From positions 434,001 through 498,000 of the forward strand of contig JAVFKD010000004.1 in the NCBI GenBank assembly GCA_036429605.1: a DNA stretch of 64,000 nt. Reading direction: 5' to 3'. This DNA is from Cladobotryum mycophilum (lineage: Eukaryota; Ascomycota; Sordariomycetes; Hypocreales; Hypocreaceae). The notes under the pieces were generated by a model. The model made no database searches and was not told where the DNA came from. It worked only from the letters and a program-made list of their open reading frames with translations. Position numbers and translations under genes: made by a program. This document shows positions 34,035 through 46,953 of this stretch, piece by piece (the stretch's first letter is position 1; every line of letters begins with the position of its first letter).

Positions 34035-36822
34035 GAGATTGTCTCATGTTGGGCAGACCGGCCTTGTAGCCCGATAATATGGATAATATGCAACTCTGGA
34101 CCCTTTACGTACGCCAACCTACATACATTTGTATGTAGCAGTATATGCACTACATATTTCAAGGTAGCAATGTCTTACACATCTCCTTGTTGCTACTCTA
34201 GAAAGAAAAGAAAGAGAGAGAAAAGAGGATTGAGGGGAAGGGGGAGGGTGTGGCCCCCCTCCCATCCCCCGTCATCGGCGGCATGCACCCTCGATGCAGC
34301 AGCACGCAGCAAGCATAATGACGATTGTCAACATGAAAAAATAGTCGAAGAGGAGAGCAAAATGCTACGATGTCAAGTGTCAAGCATAAAGTCGGTCGGA
34401 GGAACTGATCCACGATATGCACGAGATGATCTTGTGACTTGCAAACATATGGCATGGCACTTTGTTGGCACCCTTACCTTGACACCCTTTCTGCGACGAC
34501 AAACCCGATTTCCGCCGTTTCCTGCCTACCATCCCTACATGCCTACTTACCTAGTGAATTTTTTCTTTCCGAATTTTCCTTGTTGCAGTGGTTTTTTTCC
34601 TTTTTCTTTTTCTTTTGTCGTTGTCGTGTGTTGTTCTAATACAACGATGTGGCCAATGCAGCATCGCCATTTGGCATAGCATGGGACAAACGGAATACCA
34701 CTCTACCTAACAATGCGGTTTCTTTTTTCGGCCTTGGTTATTCTTTCTTTTTCCCTCTTGTCCAAGCCCCCATCCATCCATCCATCCAAGACATGCAGAA
34801 ACATGGAACTACATTACAGCATTAAGAAGCAAAAATAAAATAAAATAAAAACAAGTTCTTGGACCGGAACAGAAATAGGAAGCGGATGAAGACTGAGAAA
34901 GAAAAGAAAAGAAAAGAAAAGAAAAGGGATTGAATGCATGTTTCAATTCAAACAAGACACTTTTAGTTTTCTTACGCACACAGAAAACGCCTTAAACATT
35001 GTCATCTCCATCGGAGCTAGTGATGCGATGCGAAAAATAGGACATAATAGGAGTAAATGGAAATGAAATAAAAAAGGGACAAGGCAAGAGAAGATGAGAC
35101 AAGAGTCAAGAGTCAAGTGTTGAGAGTCAACGACTAGGATCAACCATGGTGATGATAATAATAGGTATCTTTGTAATAATCATGCTAATAATAAATAAAA
35201 TAAAAAAGCTCGTGTCGAAAAAAAGCACAAGCCAACAACTGAAACTACCTATTGAATCTTTTGCTCCATTCGCCATGCCACGCCAATTCATGTCTCTCTT
35301 CTTCTTTTTTCTTCTCTGACCGTAAAAGCCATACCAACCTACACATACAAAGAGGTTATACTCCTAGGCTCCTAGCCGCCCATGCTATGCCTGCCTGCCA
35401 TGCCATGCCGTGTGTGCCTTGCCTTGCCTTGCCCTTGCCCATGTGTGTGTGCCATGCCATTTTCCCCCAAAGCTTTGTTTTTTTCTCTTCGTTTTCCAAA
35501 TGATTCTTTCCCATCCAGTTGCACTTCCATGGTATCTGTTTTGAGTTAGAGCGCGCATTATACCGCACGAGCTGTTATAGCCCTTGTTCCCATAGAATGT
35601 CACAACCACCCCCAGCCAAAAAAGAAGTCAACCCCGGTTCCCATGCGTATGCGTAGCACTTTGTAAAAAAAAATGAATAAAAAAAGTCTTGAAGAAACCC
35701 CATTCTCATCATTGCCATGAAAAAAAAATTTGTCAACGGACACCCCCCAACCGACCGCCATCGTATACGGTTCCCATAAAACGCCAACCATATCCTCTGT
35801 TACATGGTAACAACACACCTGCCCCGAAATAGGAAAGTAATAAAAAAATCATGTCGTCTATATGAGGAAAAAAATAAAATAGAATAAAATAAAAGAACAA
35901 CAAAGGAGCGCGCGCCAAGTGAAGGAAGGAGGGTCGCAATCGACTCATAGCTCGATCGGCCCATGTGTATGTGTATGTGTATGTGTGTATCTGTATGTAT
36001 GTTGTGTAAGGTATGTAAGGCATTGCAGCATCACGACTCAGGCCACCACCCGTGCCCTTGGTCCGTGCCGTAAACTTTTCCGTGCCTATCAAACAGCTCC
36101 GATAGTAAGATGATGGATGGGAAGCTGGGCTGCGGTTGTACTGTCGTCCCATAAAAAAGGTGAGCGCTAAGCGCCCGGAAAACCAGCCGGGGAGATGCGA
36201 GTCTTCACGACTCTCCCCTTCAATGCTACGCAGCAAGGAGTGGACCACGCAACGTTATTCCCCTCAACTGCCGCGTTGTCGCCATTTTTGCTTGGCACTT
36301 CCATGAGGATCCATCCTCTCTCCACTTGGGCAGAGAGTTCTTTCTGGCTCAATGGAACGCTCTTGGCCTTTTTTTTTGTGGTTTGTTTCGGTTTTGGCAG
36401 TTGTAGGTTTAAAAGTGGTTGGTCTCGTTTGTGTCAGTCCTGGGAGTTGCACCAAGGACGTGCTCTTGCTGATTGGCCGGCTGAATGTCTTCCGGCTTGG
36501 CTTCTGACATGTTGGCACTAGCATCAGCATCCCAAAACAGATTGCAAAAGCCAAGCCGATTTCATCTTTTTTTCTGTGTGCGTGTCCTTGACTCGTTGAC
36601 AGCTTCGTGTGACGGGTTGTGGGTTTGTTGATGATGATTGGAGGAGGTGGAGATTGGAGTTAGTTGTCAAGGTGTTCTTCGGTGACATCGGAAAGGTTTC
36701 GTTGTATTGAGATGCAAGCATTTTTGTGTGTGACAGTAAGACGGTGGCAACATGGCCAATAGCATTACACATGGTCAAAGAGGCGGTGGCCGCCTGCTGC
36801 AGAAATTTGCTGGAGAGCCGCA

Positions 36823-37947
36823 TCATCGCGATACGCATGCGGTGCTGGGACCTCGCTGATCAAGCTGCCCCGGATAGAACATGGGGTACATGTTCCATTG
36901 GTCTGCTCGCTGGTGTGGAGGCTGCGCGTGTTGTTGCGAATATGTGGGTTGGTGGTGCTGGTGCTGGTGATGCTGGTGCTGCTGGTGGTGGGCTTGTTGT
37001 TGAACATATGCCGAGGGCATGGGTGGCATAGTTGAACTGCTAAGCCGAAAACCAGCATCTGTATCTCGTGGATTAGTACTGATATGACGGAACGGCGAGC
37101 AAGTAAGGGTATGTGCAAGGGTACACACCGTTGTTATCGAGCTCGTCGTACTCCATCTTAATCTCCTTGGTATCCATGCCCCCCACTCGGGGACCAGCAG
37201 GCATCATGGTGGCCGGTACGCTTGTGGGAATGTATGTGGCATTGTAGTCGTCGCAATTTCCAGGAGACGAAGGACTGGAAACCGAGGACAGAACGGGGTT
37301 TGTGACAGACGAGGCCCATGTCTCGCAGCCGTTGGAAAGGGCTCCGTAAGTCTGACCATATTCCGGGAGCTGTGCGTAGTCGCCTGAAGGCAGAGGGGAC
37401 ATCCTGGGGCTGTTAACAGTCCCGCTACCAGAGCTCAGGTTGTCATCATAGACTGACGAGCCTGGTGTTAGTTGGCCGAGGTACATGTTGTCTATCATCG
37501 TACGAGGCGTACCTGCTGGGGCCGAGTATGGTGAGGAAGTAACGGTGATGCCCATGTGTTCCCGAAGGCGTGCCAGTTCTTCCTCTAGAGCCTTGTTGCG
37601 CCGCAAAAGTTCCTGGACAGTCCTGTCTCGGTTCTGGCTGCTCTTGAGATCGGCGAGTTCACGCTCGAGGCGCTCAATGTGTTCCTTTGTTCTGGCTCTA
37701 ATGGCCCGCTGAGCCTCTCGGTCATTGGCTCGCTTGCGCGCAAGTTGTGTGGGCGTCAAGGTAGAGACACTTCGAGTGCCTGAAGGGGAAAAAAGATTAG
37801 TTAGAATTTACTTTTGAGTCGCAAAACGCACCAAAAGGAGGAGGACGAGTCTAAAACATTGTGTGTATTTGTGTGAAGATTGAAGATTTGCTTACCCTTT
37901 CTCTTGGACTGCTTGGGTGTTGGCTCTGCTGAAGATGATCGCGGCAT
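36823..37947 (-). CDS. bZIP transcription factor
   Basis: Exons 37947-37896, 37779-37129 and 37058-36823; the introns (116 and 70 bases) are GT-AG with CTAAC and CTAAT branch sites; 312 residues. The basic region and zipper lie at about residues 28-90: ARKRANDREAQRAIRARTK, then heptad-spaced Leu in LERELADLKSS and ALEEELARLREHMG. The middle is Ser/Pro-rich with a KEIKMEYDELD element at the end of exon 2. Exon 3 encodes a His/Gln-rich tail (QQQAHHQQHQHHQ). It should bind DNA as a dimer in the nucleus. In the basic region the usual Asn four residues before the Gln is Asp (DREAQR), as I recall for one fungal bZIP subfamily. No target or pathway can be read. It is the only clear gene in a 21.8-kb interval. 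Confidence 0.9.
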
Positions 37948-38315
37948 GTTGAAAAAAGTTTTTAGGGTGTAAGTGGCGACTGGGGGTTTGTTGTTGGAGT
38001 AAGGAGTGAAGGTGTGTGTGCGACGAGGAAGGCTCGTTTAAGATAAGAGGTGGTTGCCTTTTTTTTGTTTTTAGAACAAGGCAATGACGATGCTGATGAT
38101 GCAAAGCTAATGTTGTAAGAATGTAAAAGAAGAAATTTCTTCAGAGAAAGAGAAAAAAAGAAATATCTTGTTTTTGTGCGGCGAACAAATTGAGAATTTG
38201 TTTGTTGTAGTCGACGAATGAGGTGTCGAATTGGGGATGTATAAGTATAAGAGACAGTAGCTGAGCTCTTGCAGGTGAAGTGCCTGGGCTGGGTGCTTAT
38301 GCCGAGGAGGTAGCA

Positions 38316-38343
38316 GTGGTGGTGGTGGTGGTGGTGGTGGTGG
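38316..38343. repeat. (GGT)n trinucleotide repeat
   Basis: Nine or so GGT units, about 370 bases upstream of the bZIP start codon. Confidence 0.85.
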
Positions 38344-39707
38344 CGAGGGGCGAGGGACGAAGACGACGCAAACAGCTGATAGTGAGGTATGCAGCAGCAG
38401 CAGTAGCGGTGGTGGTATGAGTTGCCGTTGGAACCATAAGTAGGAGAAGCTTGTTACAGCTCTCTTGTCATATAAGCAAATGAATAAAATAAATAAACAA
38501 AAAGGCGTTGATTTGCTTTTTCGTTTTGTTTATCTTCTTTTTCTTTTTCTTTTTCTTCTTCTTCTAAGATTGCACAATGAATGTATATGCAATGCTTGTT
38601 TAAAGAAGTAGAGATAAAGGGTTCATGAAGAATGAAGAAGTGGATGGGCGTGATGTGATATAAGTAAAAAAAAGTATGGATGGATGGATGGGTGGGTGGA
38701 TAGATGATGTGAACCAAGACGATGAAAGAGCAGGCTTATACATAAGTCTATGTATTCATAAGTACTGCTATTTGTTCCTCTAGCGAAGAGAGAGAGAAAG
38801 AGAGAGGGTTAAAAACAAAAAAGACTGCCACCAAGACAGAAAGAGCGACAGCCAGTACCAGACTCAATTCAGTCAATCAAGTCTCTTGTCCTTCCTCACT
38901 CACTCACTCTCAGTCTCTGCTGCCAATGCTGCCAAATGCTGGTGCAAGTGCAAGACAGAAACCGGCGGGTGAGTGGGTCTGTAAGTGCAGTGGAGTCCAT
39001 TGGGCCCGGTACCTCCTCTAGTCTAGTCTTGCGGCGTCTACTGGGAAGAAGAAGAGGAGGAGGAGGGAGGGGATGGATGGGTGAGTGGGTGGGTTGGATC
39101 AAGGATGTGTGGATGGGGTACGTACTAAGGTACCTAGTAAAGGTAGATATGTACTTCATAAACCCGACTTTTTGATGTAGAAGGGTCCTCATCTTGATGC
39201 AAGTACACTCCCCCCGGGTCAGAGGAGGTGAGTGGAGAGGGGGTGACTGAGCAACTGAGGGGGTGGGCGTGTAGACATCATCAAGACAAGGAACCCATTC
39301 ATCCAAGGGAGGAGTGAGTGGTGTGGAGACAGACTGCAGACTGCAGACAAGACAGAGGTGTACCCAAAGTACATCAAGTGCCTTAGTACCTACCCATGTG
39401 CCCCCTCTCTATTAGGTACGCGATAGTGGTGTGGCTTAGTGTGGCCCTAGCCAGCGTCTTTTTGCAGAACTCCTTGCAAGCGTGTGTGTGTAGGTATGTA
39501 GTATGCCCGGGTCTCCAGTCTCCAGTCTACTACCACTAGAGTCTCCGGGCAGTCTTCCAGTGCCTAAAGGTAGGTAAGTAAGGTATCTCTTAAAGCGGGT
39601 AAGGTGAGGTGAGGTACCCGGCCCGTAACAACTATTTGGGGGACGTGCACGCTGACTCACCAGCCCCTGGGTTAGAGAGTTTGTGCCTGCGAGTGCCAGT
39701 GCGATTG

Positions 39708-39710
<3 letters not shown>

Positions 39711-39748
<38 letters not shown>
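39711..39748. repeat. (GA)n microsatellite
   Basis: Nineteen GA units, one of the longest dinucleotide arrays in the window. Confidence 0.9.
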
Positions 39749-39750
<2 letters not shown>

Positions 39751-40942
39751 AACAAGACCAGGCCAGACTAGACAGGACAGGACAAGACAAGACCATGTCT
39801 CCATACTAAATCATTATCCATGCCTACCAGACCATGCCATGCCATCCATACCTTATCCATGCTATACCATGCTATACCGTTCCTTGCCTTGCTCATGAAA
39901 GAAGTGGAAGTCTGTCGAAACTTGAGAAGGGCGGTCTCGAGAAAGCAGGCAAAGTACCCTTTTTACAATGGATACTACCTAGTACTACTGCTACTACTGC
40001 TGAGCTTGCTACCTAGAACATCCATCCCATTTACCAGGAATATCTGGTCTAAGGCAGAGACAAGTCAGCAACAACATTACCAGATCGACTGACTGACTGA
40101 CTTGACACTTTGTTGGCAAAAGATGAGACCAGTCCAGCATTGTGTTGTTCTTGTTGTCCATCTGTCCCTTGTTGATGACGCTTTGCTGTTCTCGTCGATA
40201 TTACACGATGCTAACCATCCGGTCTGGGGAGACTTGGCAAACCATGTGACGCATTCAAGCACTGTATAGGCTTGAACTTGATGGCTAATGGCTGATAGCT
40301 GATAGCTGGAGATCAGAAAACAAGATGTAACATCTCCTAGGTAGCCAGTGCCTTGGAACCACCAGAGCTAGAAGAGGAGATAGTACATCGTCACCGTCTA
40401 ATTCTCTTCATGCATTCCTGCTTTCTTACTTTCTTGCTTTCTTGCCCTTTTTTTCGTCTTTTTTCTTTTTTTCTTTTTCTTTTTTTTGCCAGCGCCGCCC
40501 TCTTTCGCTGTGAATCTTGATTTGGCACATGTCCATGTCACATCGTGCCAAACACTACGACTGGTCTCGTCGCTCATACGGTGCGCTACTGTGCTGAACT
40601 GTACCATCTGTATCATCTGTGCTAGGCTAGATCAGGTATCGCAGCATTCACCTCTTCTGCTCTCTCCCTCTCTCTCTTAGTGGGTCTACATGCCTTGCCT
40701 TGTCCCTCTCGTTGCTGTGTGCGTGGTAGTCTGTCATTTCTCGGTGAATGCGGTGTGTGTCTATGTCTGTGTCTGTGTCTGGTAGCCGTGACGATGCCCT
40801 CGCCAGACCCAAGCGAAAACGAGACAAGGAGTCAGATGGAGAATCGAGATTATCTGTACCCTTCCAATAGGTACTAGCAGTATATGCATGACGTGCCCTT
40901 GTATCTGCCCGAGATGATTGATACGAGATTGCTCATTCATTC

Positions 40943-40959
40943 TACAAGTACTACTTGTA
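40943..40959. repeat. 17-base perfect inverted repeat
   Basis: TACAAGTA, one C, then TACTTGTA: an 8+1+8 palindrome, followed directly by another CAAGTA. Confidence 0.85.
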
Positions 40960-41010
40960 CAAGTATCGTCATGTGCATTTAGAAATGAATTGTTTTTATT
41001 TTATATTTTT

Positions 41011-41026
41011 AAAATGAATTCATTTT
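41011..41026. repeat. 16-base perfect palindrome
   Basis: AAAATGAATTCATTTT reads the same on both strands and sits in an AT-rich pocket 52 bases after the previous inverted repeat. Confidence 0.85.
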
Positions 41027-44000
41027 TCTTCTAACAGCACTCCCTTGCTAAGCCCAAACGTTGCATCGACTCTGGATAGGGTAGCCCATAATAGGAAGAT
41101 GCCTTCAAAATTATCGTCGGCAGGCAGGCAGGCAGGCATAAACGCATAACAGCAGGTTCAGGTTGCCATCATAACATGTGTACGTACCTTTTCTCGACGC
41201 GACTTCCCTTTCAATCTCAATCGTCATTGAGAAAGCGACACCAGAAAAAATGAAAAGATTGTAAAAAAAAAAACTAAAAAAACTCTGACATCAAATTTTC
41301 TCACCTCCAACCTCATTCGACCGACTCTAATCATCCAGCTGGACCTGACGTGTTTCTTTTTCCTCCCCAATCGTTCTACCACATCCCTCCCACCTCCCGT
41401 ATCGCTCATCGCCGTCGTCATTTCGCCACTCGAGAGCCACTGGGCTGAGAGGTGGTACGAAGAAAGAAAGAAACGAACGAACGAACGAACCAAAAAAGCC
41501 TGTTGCACAATACACTGCTCGTAATAGGCGATGGCTGGCTACATGCGCTGACCTTCTTACTTTTCGGCTCTCTCTCCCCTCCCCCCCCCAAAAAAAAGAT
41601 GCAGCGCAAAGGCCTCCATCCAAGCCAAAGGAAGAAAAGAAAAAAGCCATCCTTGACCTCAAAGTTCTGTCATCCCTCACTCGCCCGAACAAGTTGAGAG
41701 AACCAGTCAAAAGCCAATTCTATATCCGGCTTAACCTTGGCTGCCAACCACCAGGAGCCTAGAGGGTCCAAGAGGGTCTACTCAAGTCAACTTAGTGCGG
41801 GCTTCATCATCTGCCTCTGACGTGCTAGGGCCAACGTCTGGCATAATCAACACTACGACGACTTTGTACTACGCCTACCAAGACTACCACCACCGTTATG
41901 CTACTACTGTTGCTACCTGTTAGGCTGCTACTACTGTTCCCTTCCCTTCGGCTATCGCTGCTGCGACTGCAACTTGCGGCCAACCCCAATATCATCTCGG
42001 GTGAATCGCGGCCGTTAACACCCCGAGAGAGAGAGAAGGGGGGAGAGGGCGAAAGAGGGAAGAGCTCTCATCTCATCTCATCTCATCCATCTAGCCTTTC
42101 TAGAAAAGAAGCGCTCCAGATGTCGACATTCGTAACAAACTTGAGCCAAATTGCGCGCCCGGCTAACCGGTCTATGGCCGAGGGGCCGATGGCTAATTCC
42201 GTGCTGCAGCACTAGCAACATCAATACTGTAACCCAACCTGTTCCCCCACCAAAGACTTGTTTATCCACTAACCAAAACCCCTTCTTTCAGGTCCCATGT
42301 CCTCATATCCCCCTTGCTCTTCTCCTGTCAATCAGTTCGCTCGATCGGCCAACTACGATTGATTACATAAAGACAGGCAAAATACATCAACATACCGAGA
42401 CCGTGGGTAGAGAGCTTGGCTTTGATGGCTGATGGGCTGATCAATCATTAATAAGAACTACGGGATACCGATGCCACGTATCGCTGCATCGCATGTCATT
42501 GTTGCATCGCTTTCGTCCGGAACTGCTGAACCCGAAAAGCTTCCATTTGGCTTCTATCGACCGTTCTAGCGCATCCTTCATTCAGGGCACATCCCTTCTC
42601 CCACTACCGCCCCCGCGCAACTCGCCATTGCGCTAAACTAACTAGCCTTGGAGATGGTGTCAGACATGGGCTGCGCGTGGCAATTTGGAAACGGCGCCGT
42701 CCTTCCGACGGTGGACATCATTTTCTTTCGGCAGAAGTTTCTCTTGTCGTCGTCGTATGATGTATTGATGTGTATTGTTGTCTCCTGTCAACAATACCAA
42801 CTGCCGGTAATTCCATCCACCTCGATCAAGGTGCTGACCGGCTAAACGAGGCAATTTGCCAAAAATACTTGTTGAGAACGACAGATCCAAGACAAAGACA
42901 AGGAGAAGGGAAAGGGAAAGAAAAGAAAAGAAAAAGGCTGGGTCAGTCAAACAATGCGATGCGGGCATATCACATGTCATGAGAGACACCAAGAACGCTT
43001 TGTCTGATCCCCTTGCAGTATCAAAGTGGACTGTGAAATGAATGAGGCTTTTCGAGAGCTGTCTTCAACGCCAGTACTAGGAAATAACGGTTCAAATGCA
43101 CCCAGTCCACACCACCTTTACCATCTTACCCCTGTATGCTGCATACATGATACATAACACTGACTGTGACTTCATTGTGCCGTGTTGTGTGCACCTTGCA
43201 TGCATCACCGAGAGACTGCAAGGCAAGACATATCGGTAGATTCTGAAATATCACAAATGACATCTTGATAAACATCTGCGACCAGCAGGGTCTGGCGGTG
43301 CCTTGGCCCGGCCTGTTGGGTCGACATCAATCAACTTGGCCCGCAAAGCCCGTTGGGCCGCACCCTCTCCAACTTCCCCTTCTGTCTTTTTCTGCGTCTT
43401 TGCCACGTTTTGGCTTTTCCTGATTTTCATCATCCCCCATCTTCATGAACCATGTTCGCCGGCACTTTCTTATTCGTTCATTTTTGCTCTAGAGGCGTGT
43501 GTCTCAGCTCAGCTCCTGGTCCTGGATATCCGGGGTCTGGGTTGCATCACTAACAGGGGAGATGAACTGGAAGAGAAGCCACAGAGAAGGGAAATGGAAG
43601 GGCAAAGAGGTTAGCCATCGTCATCTCACTGGATGGTCCAAATTAGTTTCAACGCTCCTTGAGAGAAGGGGGGAGGGGCAGCTTGTCCTTGTCTCCTTGT
43701 CATTCGGACAATTGCAGCTAGCCGGGACGCCATTGTCGTACAAACCTACAGGGCTACCCTACCCTACCAAGTTCATCCATCGACCCTCACCAAGGCTACA
43801 AAATCACACAGTGAGCAGCGACTTGCGCCAAAAAAAGCATCGGCCAAGTTATGCCCCAGCGTAATGGTTACTTTGGATTCCTGATTATCTTGTGTAACCT
43901 GAACTGACGACAGTCAGACGGGAGCTGATGGGATGCATCAATAGGGTGAGCTAGGGCAGCTCCCGTTGATGAATCCTACCACACACAGGACAGTGCCAGC

Positions 44001-44189
44001 TGAACTAGAAGGGAGGGGAGTTTCATGGAGCTCCATATTAGATGCATGGGTGCATAAGAACAAAAAGAGACCCTACATACGACCCCAAGAGACTGCTTAC
44101 CTACTTGGGTAACAAGTCAACCGATCGATCAATTAATTAATTCATTTACCTTGATCTTTATCTAACATATGGAGTACAGTTGTAAGGGG

Positions 44190-44258
44190 GAAGAAGAAGA
44201 AGAAGAAGAAGAAGAAGAAGAAGAAGAAGAAGAAGAAGAAGAAGAAAAAGAAAAAGAA
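44190..44258. repeat. (GAA)n trinucleotide repeat
   Basis: About eighteen GAA units followed by GAAAAA variants. It creates meaningless Leu, Phe or Ser runs in translations of the minus strand. Confidence 0.9.
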
Positions 44259-46953
44259 GAGATGATGCCATGGTAGCAATTGGGACGCTGGGCTTGGAAC
44301 CGGCCCTTTGGCACAAAGCATATTTTGCAGCCACCATTCCATTGCGAAAGGATGCGCCAGGGGCCTTGGCAATGAAATAAGCTTGGTGAGTTGGATGGAA
44401 GCCTGCCAGCCTGCATCGTGGTTTCAATTAATCAAGAAAATCTCAAGTTACTAATCTTGTCGTCTTCTTGGCAGCGTTTTCTTTCTTTGGACTGCCATGG
44501 CCAAATCGCATCGCCAAACTTGTCAAACCATCCGGTGTCCCCGGTCGATAAGCTTCCCGTCGCCCGGCCATGATGTCAAGGCGGCCGCGTCCGCGGACTG
44601 CTTGTCTCTCATCTCTGCTCGGGGCCTCTCTTTCATCCGGTCAAGCCAAAATGAAGGCCGTGAGTTTTGCGACGGCATCACGGATTGACCACCTTCCCGT
44701 GACGGAAAATATAACAGATCGGATCGAATACGGGCGACGGGCAAGGCAAGACAAGGCAATGAGCAGGCAATGAGCAGGCAATAATTGCGTCGCACTCCGC
44801 AGTGTGAATGTCTGATTGGGCTTCGGTGATATAGCCTGCATACACCGAGCAAACGAGCAACCAACCAACCAACCAACCAGCCCCTTGAACCACGCCGAGA
44901 ACTTGTGCTGGCTGTTGCGAGAGACAGACAGTTTCGTGGTCGGGCGACGTCCGACAGCGAGAAAAGAATTTTCTTTTCGGATTCCACAGAATCAATTCCG
45001 CTAGCTTCCGATGGATATTTGGTCGGAACATCGCGCTTGAAATTTGACTACTCCCCTTAGTTGAACGCCCTATGACATGATGACTGCCAGCAGCGGCGGA
45101 CCACAAAGATGAAGCCAACCAACGGCTGCGCATCACGGGTACTACAACATACGCAGACGGTCTGCAGCCACAGCCATCACTACCAAGCGGAGACGCAACC
45201 GTTTTGTCACAACCCTGTTTTTTTTGGGGCTTCCCCTGCATAAACGCCGAGAAGCAAGAAAAAAAGACGGTTGAGTAAAAATTTTACAATATTGCTTCAC
45301 AGACAGCCCTTTACGCACCTCAACGCCAGCCTACGAATTAACTTGACCGAAGAATCTGCTTTGACTCTTTCGCCTTCTCCGGCCCATCCATAATATGCGG
45401 TCATAGTATAATGGTTCGATTGGTTGGGATACGATTACCTGTTCACCTCGGTGGCCTCTTCGGCCTTGGTCTGTTGTCTGTGTGCTCGGCTAGTTCCACT
45501 TCTCGACCTGGCTTTTCTATGAATATTTGTAGCCCTAGCTGGCACGTCCTTTGATGATCAATTGGCATTTCCGGGAAATACTCGGTATCCCTTGTTGAGA
45601 TGGTGTCCCCCCCCCCCAATTACCCCCTCCCCCCACAGCCACACAAGCTCCTGGGTATACGCTTCCGTCGTTCCACGATGGGCTAGACTTGTTATTGAAT
45701 AGTACGCTGCCTCCGTTACAGTATTCACAGTGCCCTTTTTTGATGGCGAGTTAAGCTCAAAGGAGCAAGGCTTGCAAAAATTGAAAGCCACCCGTTCTTA
45801 TTCGACGAGCTGCAAGGCCGCCGCTTGAATGAGGGTCCTCCCCCAGTTGTGAACGGCCCCCAGAAAATTTCCGAGACATTCTAGCCTGCTTCTATGGGAC
45901 CGGTTCGTTTGCCAGTTCTTTACTCGGCTGCGACTCTACTTCTTTCTTCCCCTTCTCACAGGCCAAAAAAAAAAGTTGGCCGTCATTGCGTAGCTGGGAA
46001 GAAAAAAAAGTTCGCCGTCTACTTTCCTAAAGGGGATGCAATATCCTTCAGGGGGAGGAGGAGGTTACCCGGGTCGTGTTAGAGACGGCAAGTGAGGGCA
46101 GGGATACACTTCTTGACCAGCATTGTGTTTGATGGATTGCGTTATTTTTTTCCTTGTTGAACACAAAAAAAAGTTGACAGGTTTTGGATCCAGAGGGGGA
46201 TGAATTTCATTGTTTGAAAAGAGGTGTGCCCTATGGATGGAGACTGGGAAGAAGTGGAGGTCTGCCTTTGGGCATTGCTGGCTAACAGAGTTGAGTGAGT
46301 GGGTTGGTCAGCTATGGCTGATTTAGTACGGAGCAATGAACTGTGTGTGTGTGTTATGTTTGTTGGGGCAACATGTTTACATGGCATTACAAATACCTCT
46401 ATCTGGGCAGTGTTTTTTTGTTGGTCAGATCGTATATGTATCTACGGGATATTCAATCAACTAATCAGGGCTCCTTTTTTTTTTATATACAAGTTAGGGA
46501 AATTTTTTTTTAGGTCTGATGATGCGATTTTGAAGGTTGCTTGGCACTGTTTTAATCTCCCGTGGAGGTGAGGGAGGTGAGGTGTCCCATTGTCGACTCC
46601 ATAAATTGCCGAACAAGAAGCTGGGGGAGAGGACTATATGCATGTTGGTTTGGGACTTTGATACGTTATGTGTGTACGTTAAGTATGTATGTTATGTTGG
46701 GTTGACTGTTGTTCATGTTGTTCACACACGTCGATATGGGCCGTTTTGAGCCTATAGATTAGAACCCGCCAAGGTTCAAGGTTAAAACAAAACGGTTTTT
46801 GGGTTGTTGGGCGTCACACAAAATGGCAAGTTCCGTCTTTCTTACTCGGCGCTTCTTTTTTCTTTTTTCTTTTTCTTTTTTAGGGGCACGTTGTTTGCCC
46901 AAACGAAAACATTGTTCTAGTCAGTTTCTTGGTGTTTATTTCTATTTCTCAAG

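Larger units (their letters stand above)
25195..36822. other. Gene-poor block, left part (11.6 kb)
   Basis: This region runs from the beta-glucosidase start to the bZIP stop. Its first kilobase should contain the glucosidase promoter. I found no ORF with family features, no splice-consistent exon chain, no tRNA and no transposon ends. From about 29.3 kb onward the sequence is rich in T and C runs and microsatellites (listed separately). Unannotated non-coding transcripts or very small exons cannot be excluded. Confidence 0.45.
37948..46953. other. Gene-poor block, right part (9.0 kb), upstream of the bZIP gene
   Basis: The block lies between the bZIP start and the pseudouridine synthase stop. 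No supported gene is seen. It holds many microsatellites, two perfect palindromes near 40.95 kb and 41.02 kb, and a tRNA-like 5' half near 45.4 kb. Open frames here are mostly single-amino-acid runs from simple repeats. No ATG occurs on the bZIP strand in the first ~160 bases before its start, so there is no nearby uORF. Confidence 0.45.

Noticed and set aside
25195..36822. Transposon or repeat-induced-mutation relic in the gene-poor block
   Set aside because: I saw no reverse transcriptase, transposase or terminal-repeat signature and no strong AT shift; simple repeats alone explain the odd texture.
41898..42215. Leu-rich plus-strand frame resembling a signal peptide
   Set aside because: It arises from CTACTACTG-type repeats and changes to Arg/Glu repeat sequence with no family features.
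44142..44427. Poly-Leu, poly-Ser and poly-Phe minus-strand frames
   Set aside because: They are three translations of one GAA microsatellite.
45395..45470. tRNA-like sequence (GCGGTCATAGTATAATGGTTCG) with A-box and partial B-box
   Set aside because: No acceptor, anticodon or T stems can be closed with the 3' sequence. At most it is a decayed 5' half of a tRNA gene.
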